Assembly: GCA_030844895.1 (NCBI GenBank)
Contig: CM061223.1
Coordinates: 16,813,994 to 16,877,993, forward strand
Reading direction: 5' to 3'
From: Ambrosia x helenae
Taxonomy: Eukaryota; Streptophyta; Magnoliopsida; Asterales; Asteraceae
Length of the DNA stretch: 64,000 nt
Below are positions 34,536 through 45,018 of the stretch, piece by piece. Each line of letters begins with the position of its first letter. The stretch's first letter is position 1. The position numbers and the translations under genes were made by a program. The notes under the pieces were generated by a model. The model was not told where the DNA came from, made no database searches, and worked only from the letters and a program-made list of their open reading frames with translations.

Positions 34536-35950
34536 ATGCATCACAAGAAATCAGACACCCAAATCCTGATCAATGATCTTGTTGAACACGATCTTGATTC
34601 AGTTACTAGATCAACACCCCACAAAAGGTCTCCTTTTTCACAAACTACAACCAATTCTATATCACATTCTGTTTGTGACAAATCTTTTACGTCCAAAACA
34701 GTTTATTCTAACCGGGTTCGGTTTTCTTACCCGAAAGTTAACCGTTTGCGGCTAATTCTGTTACTGTCACTACCCTTTTTGTACTTCATGGTATTGAACC
34801 CAAGTCAGTTATTAGTTCTTGATTCTTTAGCAGCATTCGCCTTCTCTGCCGCTTTGTTAGTTTCGCTTAATGTTAATCTCGCCCTCCCTCGCCTGCCTTC
34901 CATTCGCTTGTTTTTCGCTAGATCTTTCCCCATCAAGCTGACATTGTCAGATAATGCTTTGTTCTCCCGATCAGCATTGCCTGTCTTCTGGACGATAGGG
35001 TCGATGGACAAGAGTCGAAAGACTGATCATGGATGCAACTCAGGATGTTGGGTGCAGCCATATAACAATGGGGATGTGTATGAGGGAGAGTTTTATAAAG
35101 GGAAGTGTTCAGGTTGTGGTGTTTATTATTATTGTATGAGTGGAAGGTATGAGGGGGATTGGATTGATGGGAAATATGATGGTTATGGGGTGGAGACGTG
35201 GGCGAAGGGGAGTAGGTATCGCGGACAGTATAGGGTCGGGTTGAGACATGGGTTCGGGGTGTATAGGTTCTATACCGGAGATGTTTACGCGGGTGAATGG
35301 TTTAATGGGCAGAGTAATGGATGTGGAGTGCATACTTGTGAGGATGGAAGTAGGTATGTTGGAGAGTTTAAACATGGTGTTAAACATGGTATTGGACATT
35401 ATTATTTTAGGAATGGGGATACATATGCTGGAGAATATTTTGCGGACAAGATGCATGGTTTTGGCGTGTATAGTTTTGCGAATGGGCATAGATATGAAGG
35501 ATCTTGGCATGAAGGAAGACGGCAAGGGCTTGGAATGTATACTTTTAAGAGCGGCGAAACACGTTCCGGCCATTGGAATAATGGCGTCCTTGATGTCACG
35601 AGTTCAGATAGTGCAACGCATCCAGTGTCGCCTGTTGGGGTCTATCATTCCCGAGTTTTGAATGCAATTCAGGTAATTGGGCAGCCGGATCGGTTAATAA
35701 AAGTTTGGGTCAAAAGTAATAAAAGTTAACTGTTGTCATAATGTTGTAGGAAGCAAGGAGAGCAGCAGAAAGGGCATATGACGTAACGAAAGTGGACGAA
35801 CGAGTTAAGAGGGCAGTGGCAGCCGCCAACAGGTCAGCTAATGCGGCTAGAGTAGCTGCAGTGAAAGCAGTACAAAAACAACTACCTAACATGAGCAACT
35901 GTCATAAACTTCATAAGATCAATCAGTCTCGAACTAGCTGTTTATTTTGA
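34536..35950 (+). CDS. MORN-repeat protein, two exons
   Basis: Exon 1 34536-35672, intron 35673-35749 (GT...AG), exon 2 35750-35950; 445 residues. Residues about 72-112 are strongly hydrophobic and may span a membrane. Residues about 179-350 hold seven clear MORN repeats (pattern Y-x-G-x(6)-G-x-G, for example GDVYEGEFYKG, SRYVGEFKHG) and an eighth weak one. The tail (EARRAAERAYDV...) is Ala/Arg-rich and probably helical. Plant MORN-only proteins of this layout are usually labelled SET7/9-like, but no SET domain is present. MORN repeats commonly bind membranes or serve as scaffolds. The first 58 codons lie in the array, and an insertion separates the gene from its TATA box. The start was chosen because all copies share it. 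Confidence 0.85.
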
Positions 35951-36190
35951 TAGATTTTGCTAGCTGTTTGTGCATTTTAAAGGCTAGTTATGTCATGACA
36001 TTACATATGGGTATATAGAAGTTTAGCTAGTTAGATTAGTGATAGCAGTTAGATAATGTTTGCAATATCAGCCTTCTTGGTTCTCTTAGTCTGTGTAAAG
36101 GTAACAATCTTATTAATGCATGAGCAAAACAAAATACTATAAGCAAAGAAACCATAAGAAACATAAAAGGCCATTTGTTGGAAGAGCTTA

Positions 36191-36432
36191 GACTATCCGT
36201 TGTGGGCCTCTGGCGAGCAGGCGCGAGCCACCACACTTAACTCTCAAGTAACCCGGTCACTTGACCTCGTTGTGGCTAGGGGTGAGTAACGGCGCGACCA
36301 AAGGTCACTTTCTCCCGTTAACGCATGCGGTCACCATCGTCTGTACTCGCGCCGGGGGTGTTTGCGTGGGGCTGTTGTGGCTGAGGGTGAGCACTGGTCT
36401 GAAACCTCGCTCGCAGCCCACAACGGACAGTC
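36191..36432. mobile_element. Harbinger-like MITE, 242 bp
   Basis: Flanked by TTA (36188-36190 and 36433-36435). Terminal repeats GACTATCCGTTGTGGGC and, on the complement, GACTGTCCGTTGTGGGC differ at one base. GC-rich interior, no gene. It lies ~240 bp past the MORN stop codon. Confidence 0.75.
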
Positions 36433-36823
36433 TTATTATATGTACGGACTATTGGACTGCATAACATAGACCCAAAAGGCCAAAAGATGTTAGTTTTGGG
36501 CTTATAGGTGAGCTGAATTCATAAACAATGGTTGGGCTCAAACAAGCTAAGCCCAGCTTTAACGTTGATCCAATTTTTATCAAGGGTTGAAAGATGGATA
36601 TGATGGTGTCTTCTAATAGTGAATAGTCTATAGATATGTAATAAGTTAGTGTAACAACAACCTATTGTAATGTAGGATTAGTTAAACGTCGACAATGTTT
36701 TGCTAAATATCTAGACGCCATTAACATAGGCGGAACTAAGACCTGTGACTCTGTGAGGTCTATTGACCGTTTGGCCATGGACCGGGCCAACATTTTTATT
36801 AGTGGGAATGTTTTATAGTTTGA
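36433..36823. other. Intergenic stretch, nothing recognised
   Basis: No ORF, RNA gene or transposon end seen. It ends at the A of the AT target occupied by the Helitron. Confidence 0.5.
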
Positions 36824-37845
36824 CTAGCTGATTACCCCGGGAAGGTCCCGGGGTTGAAAATTTTAATATGATTTAATAAAAAAATGATAAAAGAAGAAAA
36901 CTCAAATCACGAAAAGAGTAAATAACTTAAACATAATCAATCTTAGTTAAAAAAACATTTATTTAAAAAGTTAAAAAAAATAAAAAGCATAAACCATATT
37001 AAACATAATATAGTATTAAAAGGATAACCTTCAACATATAATCATCTTTACGTAATTTAAAATATGTTACAATTTGACTTTGACTTATATAGATGTAGAA
37101 TTCATGATGGGGGTTGAAAATATATAACCATTCTAATAATACTAATACTAATAGTAATAATTATTACTCTTGTAATTAATTAAATAAAAAAAATAACCTT
37201 GCTATAAGGTGACACCATGTGTTGCAGTGTTGCGCGATTCTTTCTCCTAGCTTCTCTTGATGAAGTATACATATCCATCTTTAGAAGAGTAAAATTCCAA
37301 TGATAGCATGGCGATTGGGCTGAATTTCAACATCGTAGATAAGAACCTGGTTTAAAAGAAAAAACATGATTAATGAATAACCTGAACACTTTGTGTTTTT
37401 TTCTGTATGAACATAACCCCACAAAAAATAGTCGTTTTTTCTCCGTTTTTTATATATCACTATGGTACTCGTTGGAAAGATAATAAAACGCTCGTTAATT
37501 TGATGTAAATATTTTATTTAAAAAATCTCGAATATAAAAGATATTAACGTTTAAAAATTATGGGAGGAACATAAGAGAGAAAAATTTAAATTTGTTTTTA
37601 AATTATTTTTTCCTAAAATAACTCAATTTATTTTTAGTAATTGAGAATTGAGAGATAGAGAGATAAATTTAGGGTTTTATGTTATCTTTTTTTAAATAAA
37701 AAATAAAATAATTCAAAAACACTAAAATATTTCAATTATGATGCCACGTGTCAGTTTTATGGAGAGGTTGAAGACACCATTGCATGCCACGTCAGCAATG
37801 TTCAATTCTTTTATATATATTAATAGATAATAGATAATAGATAGA
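36824..37845 (-). mobile_element. Non-autonomous Helitron, ~1.0 kb
   Basis: Read on the minus strand it starts TCTATC at 37845, preceded by A, and ends in a GC-rich hairpin CCCCGGGACCTTCCCGGGG followed 7 bases later by CTAG (36827-36824) and then T. TC start, hairpin, CTRR end and insertion between A and T are the Helitron signature. The 5' region (ATCTATTATCTATTAATATA) also resembles known plant Helitron starts. It has no Rep/helicase gene. Confidence 0.75.
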
Positions 37846-38697
37846 TGTTTTATGTCATTTAGACAGTTAGAGCACAGAGTTGAAATAGCATCATCAGAGG
37901 GGGTTTTTTTTTTTCAGCATCTGCAATCGGCTAATACACAAAACTGTCTTCTTCTAGGTATTCTTGATCGGCCTTGTGACTATCAATATGTTGGTTTATA
38001 TAGAAGACGATATGTGAAGTTTAATGATAATCATTATGTTTGTGAAAAACTAGTTGCAGGGCTGAAGGCTTACAGTATACATCCATATGAGATTTGTTTT
38101 ATGCATAAAGGTAACAAAACATATCTTTGATCATGGACCCATCGGCCACAGCCTAGAAGCATGGTCCGAGATTGTAGCTTCAGATGAAGCTTCTATGTGA
38201 TGTGCCAATAACGAGGTGGTCCTTTGACTACATATAGTGGTCCTCGTTATGGGGAGCCTCACTCAAAAGATGACTATTGAAGTCCCTGCACATAGAAACA
38301 GATATATACAAACAAATGATTTGTTAAATGTTAACATGTGTTGAGCTTACGAACAACATACGACATATGTTCCAGAAAACATTTATTTCATAATCTTAAT
38401 AACATACGATTCGATTATTGACTTGGATCTTGTTATCATCTCCAAGATATCACCATGTATATACAGTCAAATACAAACAAAAAAATAAACATACATACAT
38501 ACCCAACAATGTCTCACTCGTAAGGTAGGGTTTGGGGAGGGTAGACGACAGCAAACCTTACCTCTATTCAGTCAAACACACATCATAGTAATTTGTTCAA
38601 AGACGAATTCTACAAGCAAGCAAGCAACCATCGCAAACTTTGAGAAGAGCGGGAAGTCCTATGAACTGGTATGTACACGACTAGAATGTTTGTCAGA
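37846..38697. other. Region downstream of the metacaspase, no gene supported
   Basis: Contains a 92-codon open frame (37852-38130) with no recognisable motif, and otherwise non-coding DNA leading to the metacaspase stop codon at 38698. It probably includes the metacaspase 3' UTR. Confidence 0.4.
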
Positions 38698-40550
38698 TCA
38701 CAAGGAAAATGGCTTTGTATACATATCGAATGGCTCACATGAAGTCAGTTGTGGTTCCTGTCAACAAAAAATCGAAACAATATTTTACATAGTTGAACAA
38801 TTTACCTATGTTCCTAGGATATTTCTCATATATATATTGTAAACTTGTTAATACAATGATACCTGACTGAATCCACGACTTCCATTCCGTCCACCACCAC
38901 CAACATATCAAAGACGGAACCACTACCGCTGCTGTTAAACCCTCTTGGTGTGCGAATGGCATTACGCATTGAACTTAACAGGCTTCCATATGTAGATGCA
39001 TTTCCATGTTCTATAGCTTCTATAAAACAATATGTCATTGCTCCTGTTGATGTAATTTTTGATAAAGCCTGCATATTAAAAAAAATCTCTTAAAAGGTCG
39101 CAATTTCAATTTTCAACTCATTTACCATGTTGATTTGAATTGTCTAATAAGTCAAACTAATTACATTTTTGTCTTAAAAAGTCTAAAAAATATGTAACAT
39201 AAGAGTGTAAAAATATTTAACACGTAGTTGAGAAATGACTTCATGACTGACCGATGTATCCGCAGATGTCTGATCATCATCACATCCGCTAATCGAGATG
39301 ACTTCTCCTCCGCTGCTACCCTTCCATATGCCTGATTTAGGACGATGATCCTCCCATTCATAATGCCCAGTACTACCAAACCATAAAGACCGTTCTTAAT
39401 TAGTAACTAAAATTAAATGTTGACAAAAATAAAATAAAAATACGTTATTTACATAACCGTCTTATGTGTCTACTTGTAACACTCACCTACTCATTCTGCA
39501 AAGGAATGGGAGATCTAGCACAGTGCCACTATGACAAGAATCAATAATGGCATGTAGTCTGACCCCATAAGGAAGAGGTCTAACAATGGTAGCATTGATT
39601 TCATCGTCAATGATCATGCCATTGGTTTCGAAATCCAATGGGCATAAGGTTTCATCATAGCCATCTATCTCGTCCCCGTTGAGATTCCTTTGGCGTGAAC
39701 CATGGCCAGAAAAGTGAAAAACAAGTGAGTCGCCTGCTTGGCATCCGCTGATTAGCCACGCTAGTGCATTTCTCATGTTACGTCCTGTTGGGATCAGACT
39801 AGGATCCCTTTCTTCCTCTACATAAAAATAAAAAGATTATGAAAAAAAAAATGAAAGTTGAAAGCATAAAAATATATACCTTTTGTGTTATTTTATTTAC
39901 CATATTTATACAAAAACCGCACTTACGATGTTAGACTAGTTAGTAATTAAAATTTTAGTTTGTAACAAAGGTTTCAAGTTCGAAATTGGAGGCTTACATC
40001 AAGTTCAATTCTAAAGGGGTTGTGGGCCCGTTTACCTGTCATTCTATTGTAATTGACTAATTTCTATTTTATTTATGAGTTTGTGTTTAATGGCGATCAG
40101 ATTCTAAATACTCAACCCACAACCCCCTCAAGTTAGACCCGACTCATCTTGTAACTCCGAGTTGGCTCGACTCGCTTGCAATATAATACATTGTGTTATA
40201 CTTTGCACCTTGTATATATATATACTTTATAATAAAAAAAAATTTGAACAGTCACTTTCTTCAGAGCGGAAGTGGCAGAAGTTCATCACAACCGCCTGAT
40301 CGGCAGGCCCTAACCATTTCCACACGCCCAAAATTTAATCTCTCAACAGTCGGTCTGTGACAAAAATAAATAATAATAATAAAAAATAAATAAATATAGC
40401 TCATCCCATACATGTGTCTTCTAACCTTAAAATTAAGTTGACTTTCTTTTCGTCCATACACGAAAGTCAACATTTCTAACAAAAAAAAAAAAAAAAATAC
40501 CAAAAATTACCATTTCTTGCCGTAAATTTGTTGGTTAGCTGGAGTTTGTG

Positions 40551-40597
<47 letters not shown>

Positions 40598-41003
40598 GGT
40601 TGTTACCGGTGAGCATAACGATGGAAGATTCCGGGAACTGAAACTTGGTAACCAAAAGATGCTTCATATACTTAGCGTCATTAACACAGCCTTTAAGCTC
40701 ATGATTAGTATTCCTATACGACACACCAACGAGCAGCGCCTTCTTCCTACCATGTCCGGACGGCGGAGTACCCGCCGGAGGATAATTATACGCCGGTGGT
40801 GAACCCAAAGGCGACGTTACACTATGAATAACTGTGTAACCGGTAGGATATGACTGGTTACGGGACGGTGGAATAACAGAGGGTTGGTTGGAGTCAGCGA
40901 TTTGAGTAACGGCGTTACATAGAGCGCATCTGATTGATTTGGCTCCTGGTGGTAGGTTTAATGGTGTATGGCAATTGGAACAGTCTACTAACATAACAGA
41001 CAT
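38698..41003 (-). CDS. Type I metacaspase with LSD1-type zinc finger
   Basis: Five exons: 41003-40607, 39817-39487, 39372-39252, 39068 to about 38868, 38757-38698; about 369 residues, close to the family's usual size. Residues 8-29 form an LSD1-type finger (CSNC...CALC), followed by a Pro-rich prodomain and the p20 domain (KALLVGVSYR, ELKGCVNDAKYM). Exon 2 has the catalytic His in FHFSGHGSR and catalytic Cys in DSCHSGTVLD; exon 3 holds SISGCDDDQTSADTS. The protein is an Arg/Lys-specific cysteine protease of the MC1/MC2 type linked to hypersensitive cell death. Exon 4 with its best donor (38863) shifts frame against the conserved C-terminus EPQLTSCEPFDMYTKPFSL; a weaker GTCAGG donor at 38867 keeps it. 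So it is either mildly disabled or alternatively spliced. Confidence 0.8.
40552..40597. repeat. (TAA)n microsatellite in metacaspase intron 1
   Basis: About 15 ATA/TAA triplets beginning ~10 bases past the 5' splice site of intron 1 (donor at 40606). Read on the gene strand it is (TTA)n. Long AU-rich DNA next to a plant donor may affect splicing. Confidence 0.8.
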
Positions 41004-41150
41004 TGGTTAGAGGTTAGGGTTTTTGTTTTAGGAGAATAATATTATTTGATTTATATATACAGGTTGCTTTTAGAATAAGCGCGTTGAGCTAATATGATTC
41101 ACGATGATGATGGTGACGAGTATACAACTATATAAGGTTTAAGACTTAAG
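41004..41150 (-). promoter_or_regulatory. Metacaspase promoter/leader, shared with chimeric genes
   Basis: Upstream of the metacaspase ATG. Read on the plus strand, blocks such as AATAAGCGCGTTGA and ACGAGTATA recur beyond the chimeric gene start at 49154-49280 (GAGTAAGCGCGTTGA, ACGAGTATA), showing the chimeras kept this promoter. The 51668 copy retains only the leader-proximal part. Confidence 0.6.
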
Positions 41151-41155
41151 TTAAC

Positions 41156-41463
41156 TTTTTTGAACGGCTAACGAATCAATTCCGAGCACTCTCGGGTACC
41201 CTTTTGGCGAATCAGGCACTCGAGAGTGCCCGGGCCACCAATTGCCACCAATTCCCGGGAAAACCCGACCACTCACCCGCCCGAAGGCACGACGGTGAAA
41301 TAGTCGGTAAAACCGGTCGGGATCAGGACTCGAACCCAAGCCAATGGCCGGGTCATCCCTCATTTCCCATCCACCAATGTCCTCCAAATGTAGCTAGTGG
41401 GAATTGAACCTAAGTCTCCCATAGAAAACTTTAGGCCCTTAACCAACTGGGCTACAAGTCTAC
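41156..41463 (-). mobile_element. Dimeric tRNA-derived SINE
   Basis: Minus strand: a tRNA-like head (TAGCCCAGTTGGTTAAGGG as A box, GGTTCAATTCC as B box, about 70 bases in all) is followed by a second B-box-like GGTTCGAGTCC and a body (CGGTTTTACCGACTATTT, CTTCGGGCGG, GGGTTTTCCCGG) related to the SINEs at 3674 and 41571. It ends GCCGTTCAAAAAA. Two SINE modules appear joined. Confidence 0.65.
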
Positions 41464-41570
41464 TTTGTATAGTAGTTTTTATGTAACACCACCTCTAAAG
41501 GTATTGTGGTTTATATTAGTGGATCCGCGGACGTACGTGTATCTCAAGGTTAAATTTAACCACCCATCGC

Positions 41571-41840
41571 TAGAGTGGTATGGAGGCTCAATGATAGAAG
41601 ACCCTTGGCTGAAAGGTTATGGGTTCGATTCTTGAGAGCACCGGGTTTTACTGATTATTCCATTGTCGTGCTTTCGGGCGGGTGGATAGTTGGGTTTTTC
41701 CCGGAACTGGTGGACTTGGTGAAACAAAGAGCTCCCTTACATGTCTGGCTATGCCGGGTGGAAGGAGTCCTGATTTGACTGAGTAGGGACTCCGAAAGGA
41801 GTTCTTGGTGAATTTCGTTGGCCGTTCAAAAAAAAAAAAT
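41571..41840 (+). mobile_element. tRNA-derived SINE
   Basis: B box GGGTTCGATTCTTG at 41621, body GGGTTTTACTGATTATTCC, CTTTCGGGCGGG, GGGTTTTTCCCGG, then GGCCGTTCAAAAAAAAAAAA. Its body and GCCGTTCAAA end match the minus-strand SINE 100 bp away. A-box region GGAGGCTCAATGATAG near 41582. Confidence 0.65.
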
Positions 41841-42034
41841 TAACCGTACTTTAGAAGTTCAGTTAAATCTCTCGATCGCCTTTCAAGAAAATAATTTCTG
41901 GATCCTTCACTGAATTAGTGTAAATTATTGGTTTGCATCCGAACACGTATATGATGAAAGCAACAACTTTATCAAAAGATTTAATTAACTTTAGTCTAAG
42001 TGCTAGAAAAGGTTAAACGCGTTGTTTATAATAG

Positions 42035-42152
42035 ATGAAATAGTTTCATAAATAATTCGTTTAGGAAATAAATCAAACAATATGATATGTGACGTTTATA
42101 TATCATATTGTTCGATTTGTTTCCTACGCAAATTATTTATGAAACTGTTTTT
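42035..42152. repeat. Inverted repeat, ~50-bp arms
   Basis: Left arm (AGTTTCATAAATAATTCG ... AATCAAACAATATGATAT) pairs with right arm (ATATCATATTGTTCGATT ... CAAATTATTTATGAAACT) around a short loop GTGACGTTTAT. Probably a decayed MITE. Its right side is followed by another MITE. Confidence 0.6.
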
Positions 42153-42155
42153 TTT

Positions 42156-42302
42156 CTAGAGATGGGTAAGGTACTGGTACCGAATTTCTGGCAACGAAAT
42201 ATTTTCGGTACTAATTTAGTACCGGTATTTTACCAAACGTTTTCGGTAACGGTACCCGGCTTTGACGATTTTCGATATACCGATACCAACTTCATCCCTA
42301 GC
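42156..42302. mobile_element. Small hAT-like MITE with GGTACCG motifs
   Basis: Starts CTAGAGATGGGTAAGGTACTGG and ends, on the complement, GCTAGGGATGAAGTTGGTATCGG. Interior rich in CGGTACC/GGTACCG. No coding capacity; the target duplication is not clear. Confidence 0.45.
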
Positions 42303-43025
42303 TCTATCGTTTTATAACTATTTGCTTTTAAGGTAATGCTTGTGTTCAAGTGAAATGATCAAACTAACCTTGTGCTTTTTACACACCAAATTACAAATTT
42401 TGTTTGGAGGAGGGTTTGGTAGGGGTGGTACCTACTTTATTAAGTTATTAATTAAATGTTGTAAGTCAATTAAAAATTCTAAAAAATAGAATAAGTATGG
42501 ACTGACTTTGATTAATATTATATGAATGAGAATTTACATGTAAAATACTAAAATCAAACAACAAAAGGGTGGTTGTAGCATATTCAAGTTTCAAATAGAG
42601 CAACTTCCTCTTTTTTTCATAATTATTACTTTACAATTTAAGAAATAATTTAAATCTGAAACTACCACATGGGTATCTATAAATGTTTGGCAAAATCAAA
42701 AATTTCATCACATGATATTGTAATACCATTTTGTTTTCTATTCGTCAAAATGCTCATAACTAAAATATGGCTATTTACTTATTACATGATTGACGAAAGT
42801 AGTACTTTATACAATTATATGGATGTCTTAATTTTACAAGTGAAATATATCACGTCTAAACTTTTGTCAACTATTCTTGTGTAATTAATAAAAGTTGATA
42901 AAAAAAACACGTAATACTACTTATATTCATACACTTGTTAGGTTTCTAACTTACCGGTAAAGGAATTGGTGATGCCAAGAACGTGTTGCCACAGATGAAA
43001 TTTGAATTTCAATATTAATATTAAT
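42303..43025. other. AT-rich intergenic stretch
   Basis: No supported gene. Small open frames here are AT-rich and lack motifs. Confidence 0.5.
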
Positions 43026-44935
43026 TTTTTTATCGACAAATTTCGCATTTCATTCATCACCAACATTGTTTTACATGGATTGTACCTTGCAAGGCGCTAA
43101 CTACAAACCGTATCTTTTCTTCTCATGAGCATTGACCACTTTAAATAGTTCCAATAAGTCTTTAACGCCAAAGGCGTAAATAGGAGGAATACTAATCCAA
43201 GCGCTAATCTTTTGCCATAAGATCGACGCCGAGTAACAGGATATGAAGAGATGATCCGCGTCCTCTGTCGCTTCACCACATAACCTGCATGATTCTGACC
43301 CATTTAAAATCTTTCTTCTCTTCAAACCAGCGAGCGTAGGAAGCCGATCTTGTATTGCCCTCCAACCCCAAATAGCCACCTTTTTTGGAACTCCCTTAAC
43401 CCACTCAAAAGGATAGAAAGGAACTGCATAACGGGTCAATAGTTTCCTGCACTCTGCAGCCGAGAAGGAGCCGTCTCTGCTCGGCGTCTAGACCCATTCG
43501 TCCTTCGCAGCGCTGATTCCGAAGCCCTGTATCAAAGCTTCCAGTTGTGAAACCTGCATAAGTTCATATGCAGACAGTAGCGATCTTCTCCAGCCCCACC
43601 CTTGCAGCCATTGAGACACTGTTACGGCCTTATCAACCTCTAATTGGAATAGATCAGGAAACTTCAACATCAGAGGCGCATCCCCAACCCATAGATCCAC
43701 CCAAAAACGAATGTCCAGCCTGTTACCCATCTTGCCTTTTATAATATTCCTCATGTCAAGGTCTTGCTCCATCAAGTCGTTACCCACTTTAACAATGGCG
43801 TTCCAAGTTCCACCCATTCCCGCTTTTACCGGAAGATAAGTCGAACCATTTCGACAACAGTGAATTGCCGAAATGACTTTATGCCACAATGAATCCTTTT
43901 CATGTTTGAACCTCCACCACCACTTCAAGAGGAGACTTTCATTCATCACTTTCAGCGAGTACAAACCCAACCCCCTTTTTCTACCGGACCGATCACTTTT
44001 TCCCAGGCAACCCAATTAGTTTTTGCTTTTTCGTCGTCGCCACCCCAAAAGAATCTTCTTCTTAGTGCCTCGAGTTTATCAAGTACACCTTTGGGAGCTC
44101 TGAAAAGTGAAAAAGTGTACAAAGGTAAACTATCCAATACGGCCCGTAGGAGTATCACTCGTCCCCCGAACGATAGTTTCCTTGCTTTCCATTTTGTAAG
44201 TCGGTTTTTAAAGCACTCCAACACCCCATTCTAATGTCTCGCTTGATTCATATTGACACCTATTGGCACCCCAGATACTTTAACGGGAAACTCCCAGATT
44301 TGCACTTCAACTCATTTGCCAATTGAACCAAGCTCTCATTATCAACCCCCACCCCATGTAGAACCATTTTATTATAATTCATTTTCAGCCCCAATATCAA
44401 ATAAAAGCATCTCATGAGTCTTAAGACATTCCTTATATTGACTTTTCTCCAATCCCCCCATGTATACTATATCATCGGCATACATAAGGTGAGTTATTTC
44501 GGGTCCATTTTGTGGTAACCGTACGCCTTTAATCAGCCCCACTTCATTCGCTTTCAACACAAAACTCGTAAGCGCTTCCATAGCAATGACAAAAATGAAC
44601 GGGGACAACGGGTCACCTTGCCGTACGCGTCTAAAGCATTGAAATTCCCAAGTCGGTGCCCCATTAATCAATACCGATGCCCGAGATGATTCGAGAATCC
44701 CCATAACCTATTTTATCCATCTATTTGGGAACGCCATTTGAACTAAAACAGACCGGATAAAGCCCCAACTTTTTGAGTCGTAAGCCTTTTCCATATCCAC
44801 TTTTAGCACAAAGGCTTTTGATTTCATACGTTTTACCCATGATAAGGTTTCATTCAACATCAGAGGCCCGTCGAGTATGTTCCTACCTGCCATAAACCCG
44901 GAGTGAAATTCAGATATAATCGACATTAACTAATT
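43026..44935 (-). pseudogene. 5'-truncated, decayed LINE reverse transcriptase
   Basis: Minus-strand L1-type ORF2 remnant. 44926-44708 has LKVDMEKAYDS; a W-to-stop change (TAG) sits at 44708. 44704-44372 continues with FRRVRQGDPLSPFIF and the catalytic YADDI, then shifts frame near 44390. 44224-43952 is RLTKWKARKLSFGGR; another shift leads to 44015-43488, ending in a stop; 43439-43101 is the C-terminal zf-RVT domain (PKKVAIWGWRAIQDRLPT, CRLCGEATEDADHLFISC). The 3' end shows an A tail (GATAAAAAAA read on minus, about 43030). The endonuclease part is missing. At least two stops and two or three frameshifts make it inactive. Confidence 0.8.
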
Positions 44936-45018
44936 AATAAAACTAATAAAGCAGAAAACCTCTGATTTAATCGGACGGAAATGGTTGACTAACGTCGGCT
45001 AAGCCGGCAAAATTGTTA

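Larger units (their letters stand above)
27309..34710. repeat. Array unit 4, last copy, joined to intact MORN gene
   Basis: Carries CATCAGG near 28083 but TACCTTGTCAT (30432) and TCTAATAACT (30718) after the SINE, so it differs from unit 3 there. It is interrupted by a 2.36-kb insertion at 32094-34451; without that and one 13-bp duplication it is 5031 bp. At 34710 homology to the other units stops and the MORN gene continues. Confidence 0.9.

Noticed and set aside
10078..34710. Possibility that the array is an assembly artefact
   Set aside because: Units differ at specific positions and in poly-A lengths, one has a private deletion and one a private insertion, so simple duplication of one contig is unlikely; long reads would settle it.
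35109..35661. Antisense and shifted frames over the MORN exon (up to 154 codons)
   Set aside because: Shadows of the repetitive MORN coding sequence.
37852..38130. 92-codon frame after the Helitron
   Set aside because: No motif, no homologue that I recognise, single short frame.
40261..40503. 80-codon frame in metacaspase intron 1
   Set aside because: Exon 1 joins exon 2 in frame (ACC G + AG GAA) without it, and the sequence is not metacaspase-like.
41390..41463. tRNA gene on the minus strand
   Set aside because: A and B boxes are present but stems are poor and it continues into a SINE body with an A tail.
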